Source: DATNPH01 sp036703315
GTDB taxonomy: Bacteria; Cyanobacteriota; Cyanobacteriia; Cyanobacteriales; Coleofasciculaceae
DNA: 14,534 nt
NCBI GenBank assembly: GCA_036703315.1
Contig: DATNPH010000129.1
Location: 1 to 14,534 of the forward strand
Direction of reading: 5' to 3'
In this document: positions 7,447 to 14,409 of the stretch, one piece after another
Layout: each line of letters opens with the position of its first letter
Numbering within the stretch: the first letter of the stretch is position 1
Notes under the pieces: generated by a model
Told to the model about the DNA's origin: nothing
Databases searched by the model: none
Seen by the model: only the letters and a program-made list of their open reading frames with translations
Position numbers and translations under genes: made by a program

Positions 7447-7627
7447 TCACTTAGATCTTGCACCACCCCCCTAACCCCCCTTAGTAAGGGGGGAACAAGA
7501 GGCGGAAATTGGCTTCCCCCCTTAGTAAGGGGGGAACAAGAGGCGGAAATTGGCTTCCCCCCTTAACAAGGGGAGATTGAGGGGGGTCAACGACAATTGA
7601 GAACATCAGGTGCAAGATGTGAGTTCA
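7447..7627. repeat. Tandem 41-bp repeat nested in inverted repeats
   Basis: Two exact 41-bp units (7475-7515 and 7516-7556) are followed by a truncated third that diverges after CCCCCCTTA. Each unit contains the palindrome CCCCCCTTAGTAAGGGGGG. The array is enclosed by ATCTTGCACC (7455-7464) and its exact reverse complement GGTGCAAGAT (7609-7618). GTTCA occurs outside both ends (7445-7449 and 7623-7627). The block looks like a non-coding cyanobacterial intergenic element with an internal duplication. It would form long hairpins on either strand and separates phaA from the hemerythrin gene. Confidence 0.7.
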
Positions 7628-7869
7628 GTAATTCCCTCCAGCTTTTTGTGGGCTAAACCGAAACATCTAACCTCGGTTAGGTGGACGAGAAGTGGATCAC
7701 CTGCAAAATCAAAGTATTCAAGCTTTTTGTCGCTTGAAAACATAACATAACCCATTTCCATGACTCAGGTAATTGTCTCTGATCGGGTTCTCAAAGCGAG
7801 ACGTGAACAATTACCTCTACCGTGAACAGGGTATCAATCACATTATTTTCCTATTAGGACACACTAAGC

Positions 7870-8916
7870 ATGGTTACAACACTAGACGATACGAAGCGGC
7901 TTGCGATCGGCGAAAGATTGGCAGACCTGAAAGCCTTTCAAAATTTAATTATCTCTAACGATCAAAAGCTAATAAATGCCTGCCCTGATGAAGATGTTCG
8001 CAAGCGTCTCCAAAATATGCTTGAGGATGACCAGAAAAACCTGGGCATTATAGAGACGGTGATTGTTCAATACGGCATTCAATCTGAACCTAGTGCTGCG
8101 ACCAAAATATTTATTCCGCAGTTTGAGCAAATGATGTCAGGCAATGAGTTTACGTTCTACCAGAAACTCATTCACCATGAACTGATGAAGCATGGTCAAG
8201 CCATGAGTGGCATCATGATCCACAAAGCCGCTCAGGTGGTGGGAGCTGATATTGAAGTGGCAATTGCACCTTTAAATACTGTCAACTTCGAGGGTCGCGC
8301 TCACCAAGAACAGCTCAAGGGGATGCTTGAAAAGGTGGGTGTCCGCGAAATGACGGGCAAAGACGCGGATCAGGGACTCTGGGCACGGGTGCAAGATGCG
8401 GTTGCCGCCTTGTCAGGTGTAGCTGGCAGTGTACTCACCCAAAACACTGATAAACAAGATATGAACATCCAGACCCTCATCCGGCTGGATCATAACAAAG
8501 TGAATACTATTTTCACGGAAATCGGAGCAACTAAAGATCCTCAAAAGCTCCAAGAGTATTTCGGGCAGCTCTACAAAGATTTGTTAGTACACTCTCAAGC
8601 TGAAGAAGAAATCGTCTACCCCAGAGTTCGCTCGTTCTACGGCGATGACAACACTCAAGAGCTGTACGATGAGCAAGCGCAAATGAAGCGGATGCTCGAT
8701 GAAATTAAGGCTATTGACCCCGCTAATGCTGACGAGTTCAGATCGAAAATTAAAGACCTGATGGATGTGCTTGGCGACCACATTCGCCAAGAAGAATTCA
8801 CGATGTTCACGGCGATTGACAAAAATTGCAGCGATGAGCAAAAAGAGCAAATGGCGACCGAATTCAAAGCCGCTAAGAGCAAGATACAGCAAGAAATGGC
8901 TGCATCTATGCAATAA
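7870..8916 (+). CDS. Hemerythrin HHE-domain protein, two-part
   Basis: The 348-residue soluble protein has a C-terminal hemerythrin domain (about 198-320). It shows H208 in RLDHNK, H241 and E245 in HSQAE, and H304 and E308 in HIRQE, which are the ligands of a di-iron site that binds O2 or NO. Residues 1-190 form a second helical block containing IHHELMKHGQ (H102, H103, E104, H108), which may be a diverged four-helix bundle. AGGA lies 11 nt before the ATG. The gene sits between phaA and phaB in the same direction, but with gaps of 473 and 287 bp and repeats on both sides. It probably has its own promoter. Its role could be oxygen, NO or iron handling. A link to PHB is inference from position. 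Confidence 0.85.
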   Translation: MVTTLDDTKRLAIGERLADLKAFQNLIISNDQKLINACPDEDVRKRLQNMLEDDQKNLGIIETVIVQYGIQSEPSAATKIFIPQFEQMMSGNEFTFYQKLIHHELMKHGQAMSGIMIHKAAQVVGADIEVAIAPLNTVNFEGRAHQEQLKGMLEKVGVREMTGKDADQGLWARVQDAVAALSGVAGSVLTQNTDKQDMNIQTLIRLDHNKVNTIFTEIGATKDPQKLQEYFGQLYKDLLVHSQAEEEIVYPRVRSFYGDDNTQELYDEQAQMKRMLDEIKAIDPANADEFRSKIKDLMDVLGDHIRQEEFTMFTAIDKNCSDEQKEQMATEFKAAKSKIQQEMAASMQ

Positions 8917-9011
8917 CACTCGCATCTTCCTGTACTGATTTCAGGGAAAGGCATTGCTAGTTAAGCAGCTCAATGACTCTTTATTGGGAATGGAGCTGAA
9001 TATGCAACAAA

Positions 9012-9047
9012 AGAATGGCTTTTTAGGTTCTTCTGTAAAGTCATTCT
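9012..9047 (+). terminator. Hairpin after the hemerythrin gene
   Basis: AGAATGGCTTT (9012-9022) and AAAGTCATTCT (9037-9047) pair over 11 bp with one G-U pair in RNA. The loop is 14 nt. There is no T-run after it, so terminator function is uncertain. Confidence 0.35.
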
Positions 9048-9103
9048 CCTGATAATTGGAGGATGTGTCAGCGCTGCGTAACGCACGCCTATTCTGAGAC
9101 TTT

Positions 9104-9132
9104 GGTGGGTTACGGCTGCCGCCTAACCCACC
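9104..9132. repeat. Cyanobacterial GGTGGGTTA...TAACCCACC hairpin repeat
   Basis: GGTGGGTTA (9104-9112) and TAACCCACC (9124-9132) are perfect inverted repeats with an 11-nt GC-rich loop. A companion TGCGTAACGCA palindrome lies just before it (9075-9085). This pattern is common in cyanobacterial intergenic DNA. It lies 71 bp before phaB. Confidence 0.65.
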
Positions 9133-9203
9133 CTACACAAAGCCTATTGAAACTGAGGCAAGATGCCAGATGACTGAAATAAAAATAGGGGTGGAAGTGG
9201 CTC

Positions 9204-9926
9204 ATGGTCTCTTTGGGACTGGAAGATAAAGTCGTTCTGGTAACGGGCGGTAATAAAGGGATAGGAGCGGCGATCGTCAGTCTGCTGGAAGAGTTGGGAA
9301 CCAAGGTAGCTTACACCCACCGCAGCGACAATGATAGTCAACATGGGGCTATGGCAATCCAAGCCGATGTGACTGACTCCACAGCGATGGAAGTAGTCGC
9401 AGAAAAGGTTGAACAGAAATTAGGACCGATTTACGGGATTGTGGCAAATGCTGGAATTACCCAGGACAACTTTTTTCACAAACTGACGACTGAGGACTGG
9501 GATACAGTAATCGGCACGAATGTCAAGGGAGTCTACAACACGTTGATGCCCGTTATCCCAAAGATGTACGAGCGGGGAGAAGGCTCTGTAGTCTGCATCA
9601 GCTCGATTTCGGGCGAACGGGGAAACCTCGGTCAGACCAACTATGCGGCATCCAAGGCGGCTGTAATTGGTTTAACAAAGTCTCTAGCTAGAGAGGCGGC
9701 TCGGTACGGGGTACGGGTCAACGCTGTGTCACCGGGATTTATTGAAACTGATATGGTCAAGTCGGTTCCAGATAAGGTGAAAGAGCGCATTATGTCTGAG
9801 ATTCCGCTTCGTCGCTTCGGTAAGCCTGAGGAGGTCGCCTGGGCAGTGGCTTTCCTACTCTCGCCGATCGCTAGTAGCTACGTCACGGGCGAAGTTCTGC
9901 GTGTCAACGGTGCCCATCATACTTAA
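9204..9926 (+). CDS. phaB: Acetoacetyl-CoA reductase (NADPH), SDR family
   Basis: The 240-residue length fits PhaB, which reduces acetoacetyl-CoA to (R)-3-hydroxybutyryl-CoA for PHB synthesis. The classical SDR features are present: cofactor loop TGGNKGIG (14-21), NAG at 82-84, catalytic S134, Y147 and K151 in the QTNYAASK region, and PGFIETDM after the last core strand. The segment GERGNLGQTNYAASK closely follows the pattern of PhaB and FabG enzymes. A FabG-type 3-oxoacyl-ACP reductase remains possible from motifs alone. The nearby phaA and phasin-like gene favour PhaB. The ATG has only a G-rich stretch (AGGGGTGG) upstream. The next gene, a hydrolase, starts 168 bp later on the same strand. 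Confidence 0.85.
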   Translation: MVSLGLEDKVVLVTGGNKGIGAAIVSLLEELGTKVAYTHRSDNDSQHGAMAIQADVTDSTAMEVVAEKVEQKLGPIYGIVANAGITQDNFFHKLTTEDWDTVIGTNVKGVYNTLMPVIPKMYERGEGSVVCISSISGERGNLGQTNYAASKAAVIGLTKSLAREAARYGVRVNAVSPGFIETDMVKSVPDKVKERIMSEIPLRRFGKPEEVAWAVAFLLSPIASSYVTGEVLRVNGAHHT

Positions 9927-9999
9927 CAAGTCAAAAGTCTTGCATTCAAAATGATGAGGCGATCAAGAGCAAGTACGTTGGCTGCTTGAAGATGTCAAA

Positions 10000-10019
10000 T
10001 AAATGCATATAAATGCATA
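10000..10019. repeat. Short tandem repeat (taaatgcata x2)
   Basis: The decamer taaatgcata occurs twice in tandem, each copy with the palindrome ATGCAT, and is followed by a HIP1 site (10023-10030). It lies in the phaB-hydrolase gap, possibly in the promoter region of the hydrolase gene. Confidence 0.4.
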
Positions 10020-10094
10020 GCCGCGATCGCATTGGGTTGAATGTCAATTCAGCACTAATTACACCTGATTATCTAGATAGGATTGGAGCCAAGC

Positions 10095-10949
10095 GTGAAA
10101 ACGACTGTTGAAGAGCGGCGAATCAATGTAGGGGGTTTAACCACCCGCTACTTTACAGCAGGTGATGATGGTCTACCGTTAGTGCTGCTACATGGAGATG
10201 CTACCAGCGCTCTTGATTGGTCTTGGGTACTCCCTACGCTGGCAGCTACGCATCGGGTCTACGCGCCGGATTTTCCAGGTTTCGGTGACAGTGCCAAACC
10301 TAACCGCGAGTATTCGCCGGAGTTTCTCAAGCAGTTCCTGGTCGATTTTCTCAACGCCCTTGGAATAGAGCGTGCAGTGTTGGTCGGCAACTCGCTCGGT
10401 GGTCAAGTTAGCCTACGCTATGCGCTGTCTCATCCCGAACAAGTAGCGGCTCTGGTTCTGGTAGACAGTTCTGGGCTGGGTTACTCGGTCACTCCGGTAT
10501 TGTCCCAGTTGACGGTGCCTTTATACGGCGAGTTTGCGCTGAGTTGGTGCAGAACCCCTATTGGTGCGAAGCAACGGTCTTTATTACGGGCTGCGCTGTT
10601 TTTCGCCCACCCCTGGCAGGTTCCCAGCGTGTGGCTAGCAGAGCAAGAACGAATGTCGCAAATGCCTGGTTTTCTTGAGGCTAGCCTGTCCTCGCTGCGT
10701 GCCCAGCTGAATGTATTTGGACAGCACCAGGTCTTGCTTGACTCTCTAGGGCAGTTGCAGATGCCAACTCTTGTCGTGTGGGGTACTAATGACTTGGTTT
10801 TGCCAAAAGACCAAGCTCAAGAAGCCGTCAGCCGCCTCCAGCAAGGACACCTTGCCTTGATACCCGACTGCGGTCACATTCCCCAGGTGGAGCGACCCGA
10901 ACGTTTTACCGAGGAGTTGAGTAAGTTTCTCGCTACAGTTGCTCTTTAG
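10095..10949 (+). CDS. Alpha/beta hydrolase
   Basis: From the GTG at 10095 the protein has 284 residues. The fold's landmarks are visible: the oxyanion HGDATS, the nucleophile S100 in GNSLGG, the acid D233 in WGTNDLVLP and the base H261 in CGHIPQVERP. A cap region of about 70 residues lies near 128-205. There is no signal peptide, so it should be cytoplasmic. The GTG is preferred because GGAG ends 6 nt before it; a TTG at 10083 is in frame but has no room for a ribosome binding site. The substrate is unknown. Position after phaB makes a 3-hydroxybutyrate ester or PHB-related role thinkable, but the motifs fit many esterases and haloalkane-type hydrolases. Confidence 0.85.
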   Translation: MKTTVEERRINVGGLTTRYFTAGDDGLPLVLLHGDATSALDWSWVLPTLAATHRVYAPDFPGFGDSAKPNREYSPEFLKQFLVDFLNALGIERAVLVGNSLGGQVSLRYALSHPEQVAALVLVDSSGLGYSVTPVLSQLTVPLYGEFALSWCRTPIGAKQRSLLRAALFFAHPWQVPSVWLAEQERMSQMPGFLEASLSSLRAQLNVFGQHQVLLDSLGQLQMPTLVVWGTNDLVLPKDQAQEAVSRLQQGHLALIPDCGHIPQVERPERFTEELSKFLATVAL

Positions 10950-10980
10950 GAAGCCAGAATGTTTGAGCGGGAACTTAAAA

Positions 10981-11011
10981 ATTCGTAATTCGTAATTGAT
11001 CATTCGTAATT
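10981..11011. repeat. Short tandem repeats of attcgta type
   Basis: ATTCGTAATT recurs three times with slight variation, giving an AT-rich array just after the hydrolase gene. Short tandem arrays of this kind are frequent between cyanobacterial genes. Confidence 0.5.
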
Positions 11012-11142
11012 AAAGGAGCAACACCTTACTATGTACGAATGCGCGATCGCCCATAATTTGAGCGCATCTATATGATGGTCGCTAACCTAAGGCGAATGGC
11101 GCTTACTTAACTTGACAATTCTCCAGTGATCAATCCTTGCGC

Positions 11143-11179
11143 GGGGGGTTTGGAGGGAAGCCCCCCAAGCTGGGTTTTT
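11143..11179 (+). terminator. GC-rich hairpin with T5, candidate terminator
   Basis: GGGGGGTTT (11143-11151) pairs with AAGCCCCCC (11158-11166) including one G-U pair; the loop is ggaggg. TTTTT follows at 11175-11179, eight bases after the stem. It lies between two convergent hydrolase genes and could end the plus-strand transcript. It may also be a dispersed repeat. Confidence 0.5.
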
Positions 11180-11274
11180 CTGAACAACGCAACTTTCCGC
11201 CTAAGCCAGTGCCATTCAACCTAATGCAGCTTCTTATTCTGATTTGTAGCCTCAGCAAGATGCTCAATACGCCC

Positions 11275-12057
11275 TTATCTGAAAGCCTCGACTTCATCAA
11301 TAAAATCGAAGATAATCGGTGCAAGCTTCTCTGGGCGAAACATACTCCATTCATGGTATTCTCCCTCTACCACCATCAACCGGGAACCTTTTATTCCTCG
11401 TGCAAGTTCTCGACCCAGTTTAAGAGGAGTAAACAGATCGTTTTCTCCCCACAAAATTAGAGAGGGAGATTCAATTTTTGGCAGCAGAGGTCTCAAGTCT
11501 TTTTCTAGGGAAAGCCATGCTGTTTGGATAACATTTCGAGTATTGAATAAATTGTTGTAAAAGGAGGATTGCAGCATTTTACTCCCAGCATTAAACTTTA
11601 TTGACCCCATTTGTGCAGGCAGCTCTGGTAACCTACGCAGCAACACTTCTGGTAAAGATCCCAGAGGGATACCTGTACTATCTAGTAATATAAGACTGCT
11701 AACTAGTGACGGATTTGAGGCGGCTATTGTTATAGCGATCGCTCCTCCTATAGAATGTCCCATCAGATGGACTTTTTTAAGCTCTAATTTCTCTAGAAAA
11801 GCAATTATACAATTGGCGTAATCGTCGTAATCCTGAAGAGTTCCAGGGCTAGTGGATTTACAAAAACCAGGCAGATCGGGTGCTATCAGCAAATACCGCT
11901 GAGATAAAGCATTTAAGCTTTCTAAATAAGTTTCAACTGATACAGCCCATCCAGGCAAAAATAGTATAGGATGCCGATTTGCTACTCCCCCTCCTTCCCA
12001 ATAAGAAATCTTACATTTCTCTAAATCAACTTGCTTTTCAAGCATTAGATTAATCAT
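11275..12057 (-). CDS. Alpha/beta hydrolase
   Basis: The 260-residue protein has the serine hydrolase triad S102 (GHSIGG), D207 (WGENDLFTP) and H235 (EYHEWSMF). The oxyanion strand reads LFLPGWAVS. It is shorter than the neighbouring plus-strand hydrolase and has a smaller cap (about 130-190). The two are not close paralogues, so tandem duplication is unlikely. The ATG at 12057 follows AGG with no gap. The ATG four codons in (12045) has AGGA 11 nt upstream and may be the true start. It contains a HIP1 site (11735-11742). Its codon use is more AT-rich than that of the pha genes, which may mean a separate origin. The substrate is unknown. Confidence 0.83.
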   Translation of the reverse strand: MINLMLEKQVDLEKCKISYWEGGGVANRHPILFLPGWAVSVETYLESLNALSQRYLLIAPDLPGFCKSTSPGTLQDYDDYANCIIAFLEKLELKKVHLMGHSIGGAIAITIAASNPSLVSSLILLDSTGIPLGSLPEVLLRRLPELPAQMGSIKFNAGSKMLQSSFYNNLFNTRNVIQTAWLSLEKDLRPLLPKIESPSLILWGENDLFTPLKLGRELARGIKGSRLMVVEGEYHEWSMFRPEKLAPIIFDFIDEVEAFR

Positions 12058-12138
12058 CCTTATTTATCTGTTCCATCCTCATAACTACAAAAAAACTTAG
12101 AAGAATTATCGACCAAAAGAGAGAATTATAGATGAAGT

Positions 12139-12339
12139 GAAGAAGGCTCTTATGCACAGGGCAGAGGGCAGAAGGACTGCTCTTGCAATCAGTGTAGGTT
12201 TGAAGCCTACACTGATTGCAAGATACAAATTGAAGATTTTGGTGTGGGGCTTCAACCCTGACTTCCTTCGTTCGTGGCTCCAGAGCAGGAATCAGAATTC
12301 CCTTATACCTTCTGCCTCCTGCCCGGGAGCCTTTCTTGC
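12139..12339. repeat. Inverted-repeat intergenic element, copy 1
   Basis: A purine-rich arm (12139-12175, gaagaaggctcttatgc...) is matched in inverse by a pyrimidine-rich arm (12308-12339, ccttctgcctcctgccc...). Between them lie the perfect hairpin at 12181-12223 and a segment with gtggctc (12274-12280). It shares several blocks, in the same order, with copy 2 about 280-300 bp downstream. It codes for nothing recognisable. Confidence 0.5.
12181..12223. repeat. Perfect hairpin with 18-bp arms
   Basis: TCTTGCAATCAGTGTAGG (12181-12198) and CCTACACTGATTGCAAGA (12206-12223) are exact inverted repeats around the 7-nt loop tttgaag. No T-run follows, so it is not a standard terminator. The perfection of the arms against a degraded background suggests recent origin or selection. 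Confidence 0.75.
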
Positions 12340-12430
12340 TAAAAAGATGACTATCAATAGAAATAGCAATAAGGGCATATTTATTATTAAGCTATCTTGT
12401 AATCCTTAATACAAGGAATGGCTTACTGAC

Positions 12431-12618
12431 CAAGAAAGGCAGAGGGCTCTTATGCAGGAGGAAGAAGGAATGCCTTTATTCTTTGCCAGGGCTGAAGGCA
12501 GTAAGGGTATCAAGCCCCTTCCAAATCTTCGATTTTGTGGCTCTCAATGGGTAGGGGTTAGAATCTCCTTCCAATGGGTTACAGAAGAGCCTTCTGCCTT
12601 CATTCTTATGCCTTCTTC
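12431..12618. repeat. Inverted-repeat intergenic element, copy 2
   Basis: The left arm (12431-12470) contains ggctcttatgca, identical to 12145-12156 of copy 1. The right arm (12586-12618) contains ccttctgcc, as in copy 1 at 12308-12316. gtggctc recurs at 12537-12543. Overall identity is low, so this is a diverged relative in the same orientation. Confidence 0.45.
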
Positions 12619-12897
12619 AATAATCTTTGTTCTCAGGATTAATTGGCATTGTTAAAACCCTCCAAGCCGTTTAAAAAAACACCAAAACCTCAATAATTGT
12701 ATTTAAAATTACATTTCTATTTAAGACTAACTCTCCCATTAGAAAGAGCAGTAGCTCAAGTATCACAATCCATTAGCCAGAGGAGAGGAGCAGTCTAGCT
12801 TTTTAGGATGAGGTCAGAATCAATAGCGTCAGTGCAATTAAATCATGCAGTAAGTACAGACGAATCAGTAGTACAGTAATTAACGTAAATCCTCTAT

Positions 12898-14079
12898 ATG
12901 GATAATCAGAATACTTTTATTCTTGTTGCAGTTGGTGTGGGCGCTTTGCTCGTCGTGCTTTGGGTGGTGCGATCGTGGCGCGAACGTCAATACGATCTCA
13001 CGGGCAAGACGGTGCTGCTTACAGGCGGTTCTCGTGGACTGGGTCTGGTGATGGCACGCCAGTTGGTGCAGCAAGGAGCGCGTTTGGCAATTTTTGCCCG
13101 CGATGCGGCAGAGTTGGAAAGAGCGCGTAATGAATTAGAGCAGCAAGGTGGACAAGTATTGGCTTTGCCTTGCGATGTCACCGATCGCGCCCAGGTTGAG
13201 CAGATGGTGCAGCAGGTGCGCGATCGCTTCGGTCAGATCGACATCCTCATCAACAATGCAGGCACCGACCTTATCGGCCCAATGGACGTGTTGACGATGG
13301 AGGACTACGACGACTTGATGAAGCTGCATTTCTGGGCACCGCTGTACACCACTTATGCAGTTTTCCCCCAGATGCGTCAACGACAGGCTGGACGCATCGT
13401 TAATATCTCTTCCATCGGCGGCAAGGTGGTTTCCCCACATATGTTGGCGTATTGTGCCAGCAAATTTGCCTTAACCGGACTGTCGGAAGGGATGCGGGCA
13501 GAACTGGCAAAGGAAGGAATTGCTGTGACAACAGTATGTCCCGGTTTCATCCGCACAGGTGTAATCGACCATGCCATCTTCAAAGGTCAGCACCGCAAGG
13601 AGTATACCTGGTTCAGCATTGCTGATTCGTTGCCCTTGCTCTCTATAAGTGCCGAAAATGTTGCTCGTCAGACCATTGCTGCCTTTCGACGGGGTGATGC
13701 AGAGCTGATTGTGCCATTTTGGACTCAAATCAGTGCCAAATTGTTTGCACTCTTTCCAGGACTCAATTCCACTCTGCTGGGTTGGGCAAATCGATTGCTA
13801 CCTGAATCAGGCGGTATTGGCAAGGAACGCGCTTTCGGAAAAGACAGCCACTCATCCTTGTCACCTTCCTTGTTAACGTCCTTGAGTGACAAAGCCGCAC
13901 GGGAAAATAACGAGATCGCAACCGAGAACACAGATGGCGCTGGAGCAGATCAGGCGGTTGAAACTGAGCAACAACATCGACAGGTAGAAGCACAACGAGT
14001 CGTGATAGGAGAAACTGACTCCTTTGGAATCACTGAGGGAACGCCATCGCCTGAACCAGCGATCGCAGAAGACGACTAA
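12898..14079 (+). CDS. Membrane-anchored short-chain dehydrogenase/reductase
   Basis: The 393-residue protein starts with a single membrane helix (about 6-25, ILVAVGVGALLVVLWVV), followed by RSWRER, which places the enzyme on the cytoplasmic face. The SDR core runs from 34 to about 270: TGGSRGLG (42-49), NNAG at 119-122, S172, Y185 and K189 in AYCASK, and PGFIRT. A conserved-looking stretch follows (LLPESGGIGKERAFGKDSHS). The last 60 residues are acidic, rich in E, T, Q and D, and probably disordered. Ordinary SDRs are about 250 residues, so the anchor and tail are extra. The start has no Shine-Dalgarno sequence. The substrate is unknown. It is well separated from the pha genes and need not belong to PHB metabolism. 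Confidence 0.87.
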   Translation: MDNQNTFILVAVGVGALLVVLWVVRSWRERQYDLTGKTVLLTGGSRGLGLVMARQLVQQGARLAIFARDAAELERARNELEQQGGQVLALPCDVTDRAQVEQMVQQVRDRFGQIDILINNAGTDLIGPMDVLTMEDYDDLMKLHFWAPLYTTYAVFPQMRQRQAGRIVNISSIGGKVVSPHMLAYCASKFALTGLSEGMRAELAKEGIAVTTVCPGFIRTGVIDHAIFKGQHRKEYTWFSIADSLPLLSISAENVARQTIAAFRRGDAELIVPFWTQISAKLFALFPGLNSTLLGWANRLLPESGGIGKERAFGKDSHSSLSPSLLTSLSDKAARENNEIATENTDGAGADQAVETEQQHRQVEAQRVVIGETDSFGITEGTPSPEPAIAEDD

Positions 14080-14271
14080 TCGGGATTCCTGTAGATCGAA
14101 CCTTCGCAGGCACCCCCTGAAATTTAAGCCGGTTTAAGCGACATTCAAGACACGTTGGGAATTCCCTGGATACCTGCTTCCTGGCGTGTTTATGCGATGT
14201 ATCCATCTGTGATGCAGTTGTTTTGGGAGCGTCTCGAACCTGCGACGCAAACCGAATCTTTTTTGGAAGAT

Positions 14272-14306
14272 GCGATGCCTTCGGCGGTTCGCGCAGCGAC
14301 CATCGC
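14272..14306. mobile_element. Candidate very small mobile repeat (27 nt) in a HIP1 site
   Basis: The segment begins GCGATG and ends CATCGC, an inverted pair. Removing 27 nt (14277-14303) restores GCGATCGC, the HIP1 octamer, and restores the reading EDAIAIT in the DehI-like remnant. The inserted bases include CCTTCGGCGG and CGCGCAGCG, typical of GC-rich cyanobacterial dispersed repeats. Size fits the 21-27 nt small dispersed repeats known from heterocystous cyanobacteria. Confidence 0.45.
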
Positions 14307-14315
14307 GATTACCGG

Positions 14316-14363
14316 TTATTGTCCAATAATCCCTGTTCCACCAAATACTGCCAGCTTCTGCAT
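14316..14363 (-). pseudogene. Tiny NAD(P)-binding N-terminus remnant
   Basis: Read on the minus strand from an ATG at 14363, the codons give MQKLAVFGGTGIIGQ and then a stop. The pattern (M-x-K-L-x-V-F-G-x-T-G-x-x-G) is the start of a Rossmann fold as in NmrA-like or atypical SDR proteins. Everything downstream is missing. It lies antisense to the end of the DehI-like remnant. At 15 residues this is suggestive only. Confidence 0.3.
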
Positions 14364-14409
14364 CGCTTTTACTGCTTGTTTTCGCGATCGTTACCATAAA
14401 CAATATTAG

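Larger units (their letters stand above)
14128..14409 (+). pseudogene. DehI-like protein remnant with 27-nt insertion
   Basis: The frame AGLSDIQDTLGIPWIPASWR, VYAMYPSVMQLFWERLEPAT, then QTESFLEDA resembles a conserved segment of proteins annotated as halocarboxylic acid dehydrogenase DehI family. A stop (TAA, 14125-14127) lies directly upstream. After ESFLEDA a 9-codon stretch (MPSAVRAAT) interrupts what should read EDAIAITG; the frame resumes for four residues and then loses similarity. It ends at TAG (14407-14409). Only about 50 of the family's residues remain, so it is a broken gene. DehI-type enzymes remove halogen from 2-haloacids, but no such activity is expected here. Confidence 0.5.

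Noticed and set aside
7475..7556. Two adjacent repeats as a CRISPR array
   Set aside because: The units are directly abutting with no spacers, and no cas gene is present. It is a simple tandem repeat.
7760..7825. 22-codon frame starting MTQVIVSDRVLKARREQ before the hemerythrin gene
   Set aside because: Too short, no clear ribosome binding site and no recognised similarity. A leader peptide is possible but cannot be supported.
11137..11460. Plus-strand open frame across the hydrolase end
   Set aside because: It is antisense to the hydrolase coding region, includes the GC-rich hairpin and shows no domain similarity.
12137..12655. Two small open frames within the repeat gap
   Set aside because: They run through the inverted-repeat elements and hairpin, and their products have no recognisable features.
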